Below the pieces are notes generated by a model, which worked only from the letters and a program-made list of their open reading frames with translations, did no database searches and was not told the origin of the DNA. This document shows, piece after piece, positions 56,926 to 64,000 of a DNA stretch of 64,000 bases. The translations under genes and the position numbers were made by a program. Source of the stretch: Carex sylvatica (taxonomy: Eukaryota > Streptophyta > Magnoliopsida > Poales > Cyperaceae); NCBI GenBank assembly GCA_964058845.1, contig CAXKVR010000415.1, forward strand, positions 21,411-85,410. The letters are read 5' to 3'. Position 1 is the first letter of the stretch, and each line of letters starts with the position of its first letter.

Positions 56926-58865
56926 TGATAAGCATAAATTATATACATATTCGATCTAGTTTTCATCATAAAATAACGTCAAATATCTTGTATTTTGAAT
57001 ATAAAGAGAATAGAATACACCTAGAATCAAGTTACTGCATTTGTTTGGTTTTAATTTGCAGGAAACAAAGAAAAATGAAGAAAAACGAAGAAAAATGCCC
57101 AGTGCGGACGCACGGTTTACAATATGGTCGTAATGAGTACTTAGATGGATTTCTGGACGCGCGCCAATTTTAAAAAGGTATAATAAGCTATTCATCAAGA
57201 TCCGTGCGAACGCACGGATATCGATGCAGCCGCACTCTGGTCGAACAGAAAAAACCGAGCCCAGTGCGGACGCACTGTAGCAGAGCCAAAAATAGAGTCT
57301 GAACTTAAAACGGCCACAACTTTTGACTCGTAACTCCGTTTTGGGCATATAACCACTTTTCGGAAAGCCAACGAGAAGATCTACAATCTGAGAATCTAAA
57401 AAAGGAAACTTGGAGTCAGTACGGATGCAGTGGATCCGCAGACAGCCAGAAATACACGTTTTCAACACGGTTTCTATTTTTAGCGAGCCAGGGATGCTTT
57501 TTGGACAGCTAAACTTAGACAAGACAACCTGGAAAATAATCCAAAAATAGCACCCACTAACCCCACTCACCCCACGACTATGCCTCTTGATTGGACATAG
57601 TCTATTGCTATAAATGAGGGGGTTCTTTCTCATTCAAAGACATCTCTCTTCGGAGGAACATCTCTCTTCGGAGGGGATCTCTCTTCGGAGGGATCCATCA
57701 TTCAATCTCACATCAACCAACACACCATCATTCTCTCTTTACACACACTTAGCGATAAATTTTGGAGGAAGGAAAGCTTTCAAGCGAGGAGAAGAAGGAT
57801 TTCCGGAGCAAGATTCGGCAAGATAGAGGGCTTTGATTTGTCAAAGGGTGTAATCATTTTCTTTCATTTGATTTCTTCTTACTTTGCCAATTTTTGTAAT
57901 GGACCTCTCCAAGAGTGAGTAGTTCTCTCTCTAGGGGTTTAGGTCATCATGCATGAACTTGTTTAATTATATTTATTCGGTTATACTGTTTTTATTATGA
58001 TTGTTTGATTTAATGGTAATTTCTGTGAATTATTCTTTATGATTTCATATACTTGAAATTCAAGTACCATGTTAGCTTTAATGAATTAAAGTAGCTAGAA
58101 ATCGTGCTATGTCCTGTTTTTCCGCTTTAATCATTAAACCCCAGCATAGGTCAAGTAATCCACCCTGTATCAATCAAATCATAAAGGTATAGGATATCTT
58201 ATTAACACTAGGATATAAACCGGATCTCCAGAAATTAGAATTAGGGTTTTGGTGAGGTAGGTATTTCTGAAGTCAAACCCCTAATTTGGACACCTAGATT
58301 GATTAAGTATTGATATGTATTTTGTGTGAACGTGATTGTTAAATATCCCTTTAGGATGGTGACAGCCCTAAAATTCGAGGAAAATTAACCCAACCCACCA
58401 AAATACTTATATCAATAATTAATTGAAATAGGCTAACATATTAGGTTAGAAACCTCATTTAAATCAAACATGAATATAAACAAACCGAATAGATAGAATT
58501 AGCAAGGGATTGTGGACCAAAGACCCCTAGATCTTCTAAACTTGAAAAGCAAACCAATATTTCTTTCTTTCATTTCATTTACATCTATTGTTTACTATTC
58601 CTTATTCTCGGGTATTGAACCCAACCTTTAGGATTACTTAAACAAACCCCCCCCTTTACTTTACTTTATTGCACTTTACCATTTATTTACTGAAATTAAT
58701 TATTTAGGGTTTAAAACTAAGTATTTTCCATACTCTCTGTGGATCGATACCTCAAATACTACTTTGATATAATTGTGCACTTGCAATTTGACTCAAAAGC
58801 ATTTAAGGTTTAAAAGGTACATCTTATTGTACTGAAACTTTTTAGCGTACACTTCACGCCCATCA
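56926..58865 (+). mobile_element. LTR 3 of the array
   Basis: Full 1,940-bp LTR with TGAT...ATCA ends, matching LTR 1 by eye. Confidence 0.93.
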
Positions 58866-60442
58866 AGTTTTTGGCGCCGTTGCCGGGGAGTATTAGGTTA
58901 AATACTTAGCTTTTACTTTAAGAATTTATTTCAGATTTTCTTTTTTTTCTTGAATTGAATTCTAACCTTGATTTCTTCTCAAGTGTTTTATGAGCTTTGG
59001 GAGAACCCCTCTAGGAACGCTTGGGTTAGAATATGGCAACATCTGAAACCGACAAACCTCGAGAAAATCAACACAAAATGGGGCAATGGGGAGGCCACCC
59101 TCCCGATCCTCCATCCAAGCATTGAGACCGCGCAGCACCACTACCACCTTTCGCCAATAGAGTAGTTCATGTTTCTCCCTATTTACTTTTGTTTATTTTT
59201 ACGCATTGCGGACAATGCTTAATTTAAGCTTGGGGGATGGGAAGAAATTGTATCTTTGCATGCATATTTATGTTTAATTTTTTTTTCAATTATTAGGATT
59301 TATAACCTTGATTTTTACTTGACCATGAATAGGATTTGTGATTTGAAACTTAATTGCTTTAAATTATGGATTTGTCAAGATGTTTTACAAGGTTATGAAA
59401 AATAGAGTCTTGCATGATTGAACTTAATTGTCTAATTTTGCATAAAGTATACAATCATGTTTAATTTTTGTGTTAAAAGTTGGCAAAAACAAAAATTTTT
59501 GATAAATTTGAGTGATTGTCGAAAAATTAGAAATTTTAATGAGAATTTTAATGAGTTTTTAGGAATACCCTTGGAATAATTAGAAATAACCCCATAAATT
59601 GGCGAAAAACTTAGTGGAAATAAAGGTTTACGAAAATGAAAACTTAGGAATTTAAATTTATTTTTTTGAAAATGCAACTTATATGTAGAAAATGAATTTA
59701 GAAAGATCGGGATATTCATGAGTATGATTTAATGCATATGGATGTGTGTATTCATGATATTTTGCAAAAATTGTTGAAAATTAATTTTTTTTAAGAAAAT
59801 AAGATTCCGCTTGCTTATGTTACGGCGATATGACGTACTTATAGCAATGAATCATTGATACTTTGCTCCGCTAGTTTGTCCGATAAAGTGATCGAGTTCA
59901 CACTAAAAATGTGAGTTCGTGTCATGGAAGGGTTGAACCATGAGCATGCAAATGCACTTTTGAATTAAAACGGTTGGGTATGGATTAGCTACCTATAACT
60001 AACCGGTTTTGTCCTAAGGATAAAGATTTATAGTGTCATCAAATAAAAGCAACAAAAGAAAAATTAAATTTTGCAAATATCAACACACGAAGTCCGCGAC
60101 TTTCTAACCTAAGCTTGATCCAAGCTTGGGGAATTTTTAAAAGAATTTTCACAAATAAGAATGCATTTTTTGTAACAAATTTAGATAACCGAAGTTTACA
60201 AATTCTAAGCCTTTAAGGAAATAAAAGTTAGAGTAATCGAATTGTGGTGTGAAGCATGATTAACCAAGGGTTGAACTTTAGATTTGTAGAAAATTTACAT
60301 TACGATTTTTAAATTTTGGCAAGCTCATACAAATTTTACAATTTAAAAATGTATACTTGATATAAGGTTAAATTAGAGATCGAATTGTATTTCAAGTCTA
60401 GATGTTGCTTGAGGACAAGCAAGGTTCAAGCTTGGGGGATTT
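58866..60442 (+). mobile_element. Internal region 3 of the array
   Basis: Same 1,577-bp internal region, PBS 58872-58889, PPT 60434-60439. Confidence 0.9.
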
Positions 60443-62382
60443 TGATAAGCATAAATTATATACATATTCGATCTAGTTTTCATCATAAAATAACGTCAAA
60501 TATCTTGTATTTTGAATATAAAGAGAATAGAATACACCTAGAATCAAGTTACTGCATTTGTTTGGTTTTAATTTGCAGGAAACAAAGAAAAATGAAGAAA
60601 AACGAAGAAAAATGCCCAGTGCGGACGCACGGTTTACAATATGGTCGTAATGAGTACTTAGATGGATTTCTGGACGCGCGCCAATTTTAAAAAGGTATAA
60701 TAAGCTATTCATCAAGATCCGTGCGAACGCACGGATATCGATGCAGCCGCACTCTGGTCGAACAGAAAAAACCGAGCCCAGTGCGGACGCACTGTAGCAG
60801 AGCCAAAAATAGAGTCTGAACTTAAAACGGCCACAACTTTTGACTCGTAACTCCGTTTTGGGCATATAACCACTTTTCGGAAAGCCAACGAGAAGATCTA
60901 CAATCTGAGAATCTAAAAAAGGAAACTTGGAGTCAGTACGGATGCAGTGGATCCGCAGACAGCCAGAAATACACGTTTTCAACACGGTTTCTATTTTTAG
61001 CGAGCCAGGGATGCTTTTTGGACAGCTAAACTTAGACAAGACAACCTGGAAAATAATCCAAAAATAGCACCCACTAACCCCACTCACCCCACGACTATGC
61101 CTCTTGATTGGACATAGTCTATTGCTATAAATGAGGGGGTTCTTTCTCATTCAAAGACATCTCTCTTCGGAGGAACATCTCTCTTCGGAGGGGATCTCTC
61201 TTCGGAGGGATCCATCATTCAATCTCACATCAACCAACACACCATCATTCTCTCTTTACACACACTTAGCGATAAATTTTGGAGGAAGGAAAGCTTTCAA
61301 GCGAGGAGAAGAAGGATTTCCGGAGCAAGATTCGGCAAGATAGAGGGCTTTGATTTGTCAAAGGGTGTAATCATTTTCTTTCATTTGATTTCTTCTTACT
61401 TTGCCAATTTTTGTAATGGACCTCTCCAAGAGTGAGTAGTTCTCTCTCTAGGGGTTTAGGTCATCATGCATGAACTTGTTTAATTATATTTATTCGGTTA
61501 TACTGTTTTTATTATGATTGTTTGATTTAATGGTAATTTCTGTGAATTATTCTTTATGATTTCATATACTTGAAATTCAAGTACCATGTTAGCTTTAATG
61601 AATTAAAGTAGCTAGAAATCGTGCTATGTCCTGTTTTTCCGCTTTAATCATTAAACCCCAGCATAGGTCAAGTAATCCACCCTGTATCAATCAAATCATA
61701 AAGGTATAGGATATCTTATTAACACTAGGATATAAACCGGATCTCCAGAAATTAGAATTAGGGTTTTGGTGAGGTAGGTATTTCTGAAGTCAAACTCCTA
61801 ATTTGGACACCTAGATTGATTAAGTATTGATATGTATTTTGTGTGAACGTGATTGTTAAATATCCCTTTAGGATGGTGACAGCCCTAAAATTCGAGGAAA
61901 ATTAACCCAACCCACCAAAATACTTATATCAATAATTAATTGAAATAGGCTAACATATTAGGTTAGAAACCTCATTTAAATCAAACATGAATATAAACAA
62001 ACCGAATAGATAGAATTAGCAAGGGATTGTGGACCAAAGACCCCTAGATCTTCTAAACTTGAAAAGCAAACCAATATTTCTTTCTTTCATTTCATTTACA
62101 TCTATTGTTTACTATTCCTTATTCTCGGGTATTGAACCCAACCTTTAGGATTACTTAAACAAACCCCCCCCTTTACTTTACTTTATTGCACTTTACCATT
62201 TATTTACTGAAATTAATTATTTAGGGTTTAAAACTAAGTATTTTCCATACTCTCTGTGGATCGATACCTCAAATACTACTTTGATATAATTGTGCACTTG
62301 CAATTTGACTCAAAAGCATTTAAGGTTTAAAAGGTACATCTTATTGTACTGAAACTTTTTAGCGTACACTTCACGCCCATCA
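60443..62382 (+). mobile_element. LTR 4 of the array
   Basis: Full LTR with a private T at 61796 (CAAACTCCTAA instead of CAAACCCCTAA). Confidence 0.93.
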
Positions 62383-63959
62383 AGTTTTTGGCGCCGTTGC
62401 CGGGGAGTATTAGGTTAAATACTTAGCTTTTACTTTAAGAATTTATTTCAGATTTTCTTTTTTTTCTTGAATTGAATTCTAACCTTGATTTCTTCTCAAG
62501 TGTTTTATGAGCTTTGGGAGAACCCCTCTAGGAACGCTTGGGTTAGAATATGGCAACATCTGAAACCGACAAACCTCGAGAAAATCAACACAAAATGGGG
62601 CAATGGGGAGGCCACCCTCCCGATCCTCCATCCAAGCATTGAGACCGCGCAGCACCACTACCACCTTTCGCCAATAGAGTAGTTCATGTTTCTCCCTATT
62701 TACTTTTGTTTATTTTTACGCATTGCGGACAATGCTTAATTTAAGCTTGGGGGATGGGAAGAAATTGTATCTTTGCATGCATATTTATGTTTAATTTTTT
62801 TTTCAATTATTAGGATTTATAACCTTGATTTTTACTTGACCATGAATAGGATTTGTGATTTGAAACTTAATTGCTTTAAATTATGGATTTGTCAAGATGT
62901 TTTACAAGGTTATGAAAAATAGAGTCTTGCATGATTGAACTTAATTGTCTAATTTTGCATAAAGTATACAATCATGTTTAATTTTTGTGTTAAAAGTTGG
63001 CAAAAACAAAAATTTTTGATAAATTTGAGTGATTGTCGAAAAATTAGAAATTTTAATGAGAATTTTAATGAGTTTTTAGGAATACCCTTGGAATAATTAG
63101 AAATAACCCCATAAATTGGCGAAAAACTTAGTGGAAATAAAGGTTTACGAAAATGAAAACTTAGGAATTTAAATTTATTTTTTTGAAAATGCAACTTATA
63201 TGTAGAAAATGAATTTAGAAAGATCGGGATATTCATGAGTATGATTTAATGCATATGGATGTGTGTATTCATGATATTTTGCAAAAATTGTTGAAAATTA
63301 ATTTTTTTTAAGAAAATAAGATTCCGCTTGCTTATGTTACGGCGATATGACGTACTTATAGCAATGAATCATTGATACTTTGCTCCGCTAGTTTGTCCGA
63401 TAAAGTGATCGAGTTCACACTAAAAATGTGAGTTCGTGTCATGGAAGGGTTGAACCATGAGCATGCAAATGCACTTTTGAATTAAAACGGTTGGGTATGG
63501 ATTAGCTACCTATAACTAACCGGTTTTGTCCTAAGGATAAAGATTTATAGTGTCATCAAATAAAAGCAACAAAAGAAAAATTAAATTTTGCAAATATCAA
63601 CACACGAAGTCCGCGACTTTCTAACCTAAGCTTGATCCAAGCTTGGGGAATTTTTAAAAGAATTTTCACAAATAAGAATGCATTTTTTGTAACAAATTTA
63701 GATAACCGAAGTTTACAAATTCTAAGCCTTTAAGGAAATAAAAGTTAGAGTAATCGAATTGTGGTGTGAAGCATGATTAACCAAGGGTTGAACTTTAGAT
63801 TTGTAGAAAATTTACATTACGATTTTTAAATTTTGGCAAGCTCATACAAATTTTACAATTTAAAAATGTATACTTGATATAAGGTTAAATTAGAGATCGA
63901 ATTGTATTTCAAGTCTAGATGTTGCTTGAGGACAAGCAAGGTTCAAGCTTGGGGGATTT
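62383..63959 (+). mobile_element. Internal region 4 of the array
   Basis: Same internal region, PBS 62389-62406, PPT 63951-63956. Confidence 0.9.
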
Positions 63960-64000
63960 TGATAAGCATAAATTATATACATATTCGATCTAGTTTTCAT
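63960..64000 (+). mobile_element. LTR 5 of the array (cut by window end)
   Basis: The first 41 bases of a fifth LTR (TGATAAGCATAAATTATATA...). The array continues past the window, or ends with this LTR. Confidence 0.9.

Larger units (their letters stand above)
49892..64000 (+). repeat. Tandem multi-LTR array of a non-autonomous Ty3-type retrotransposon
   Basis: Exact period 3,517 bp: LTR starts are at 49892, 53409, 56926, 60443 and 63960. Order: LTR-internal-LTR-internal-LTR-internal-LTR-internal-LTR(partial). LTR 1,940 bp, TGAT...ATCA termini; internal 1,577 bp with PBS and PPT but no gag-pol. Units are almost identical; by eye I noticed substitutions only at 52972 (unit 1 A, others G), 54212 (unit 2 T, others C) and 61796 (unit 4 T, others C). 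The frames in the array, including a 225-codon minus-strand frame in each LTR, are not supported as genes. Confidence 0.96.

Noticed and set aside
49892..64000. Four independent retrotransposon insertions
   Set aside because: Exact 3,517-bp spacing, shared LTRs and absence of TSDs or host DNA between units exclude separate insertions.
1..64000. tRNA, rRNA or organelle-derived genes
   Set aside because: None was seen. The tRNA-Asp match at 51838-51855 is only the 18-base primer binding site.

Overview
This is a stretch of a flowering-plant nuclear genome. It is AT-rich, has intron-containing genes on both strands, a miR156-targeted SBP-box gene, and many plant transposon families. The sequence alone does not let me choose between monocot and dicot/magnoliid. 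Only three host genes can be supported. Most of the 64 kb is transposable elements and arrays built from them.

Layout. 1-510: Ty1/copia integrase-region fragment entering from the left edge. 903-3570: 5'-truncated LINE on the minus strand. 3745-6008: hAT relics and a large Ac-like non-autonomous hAT. 6879-10659 (+): complete four-exon GPATCH11-like G-patch gene with a Mutator-type MITE in intron 1. 11261-12236: MULE-type MITE with a hAT MITE nested inside it. 12761-15624 (-): complete three-exon SPL9/SPL15-group (OsSPL14-like) transcription factor with a miR156 site in exon 3; three MITEs are stacked in the 1.4 kb upstream of its ATG. 17640-24412: mixed MITEs, a roughly 180-bp repeat cluster, a GGGTACGG-rich hAT and a long palindrome. 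24930-32085: ten tandem units of about 710 bp, each carrying a hAT MITE, an apparent LINE 3' end and a (TA)n tract. 33580-42678: solo hAT, MULE and Tourist MITEs, many with intact target-site duplications (TSDs), and a LINE 3' end with its TSD. 43652-45240 (-): AT-hook protein gene with a likely 5'-UTR intron. 45993-49184: four MITEs, most sharing one core but with different ends. 49892-64000: tandem array of a non-autonomous LTR retrotransposon, (LTR-internal)n, with an exact 3,517-bp period, running off the right edge.

The host genes do not form a pathway. GPATCH11 is an RNA/splicing-linked G-patch protein, SPL is a miR156-controlled developmental regulator, and the AT-hook protein is a nuclear DNA-binding candidate. 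The most unusual structures are the multi-LTR array (at least five LTRs and four internal regions, almost identical), the 710-bp array with a duplicated three-unit block, and the MITE family that keeps its core while changing its ends, including one element with two mismatched ends.

Limits: everything was read by eye. Splice sites rest on GT-AG, reading frame and known family sequence. TE superfamily calls rest on terminal repeats and TSD length.
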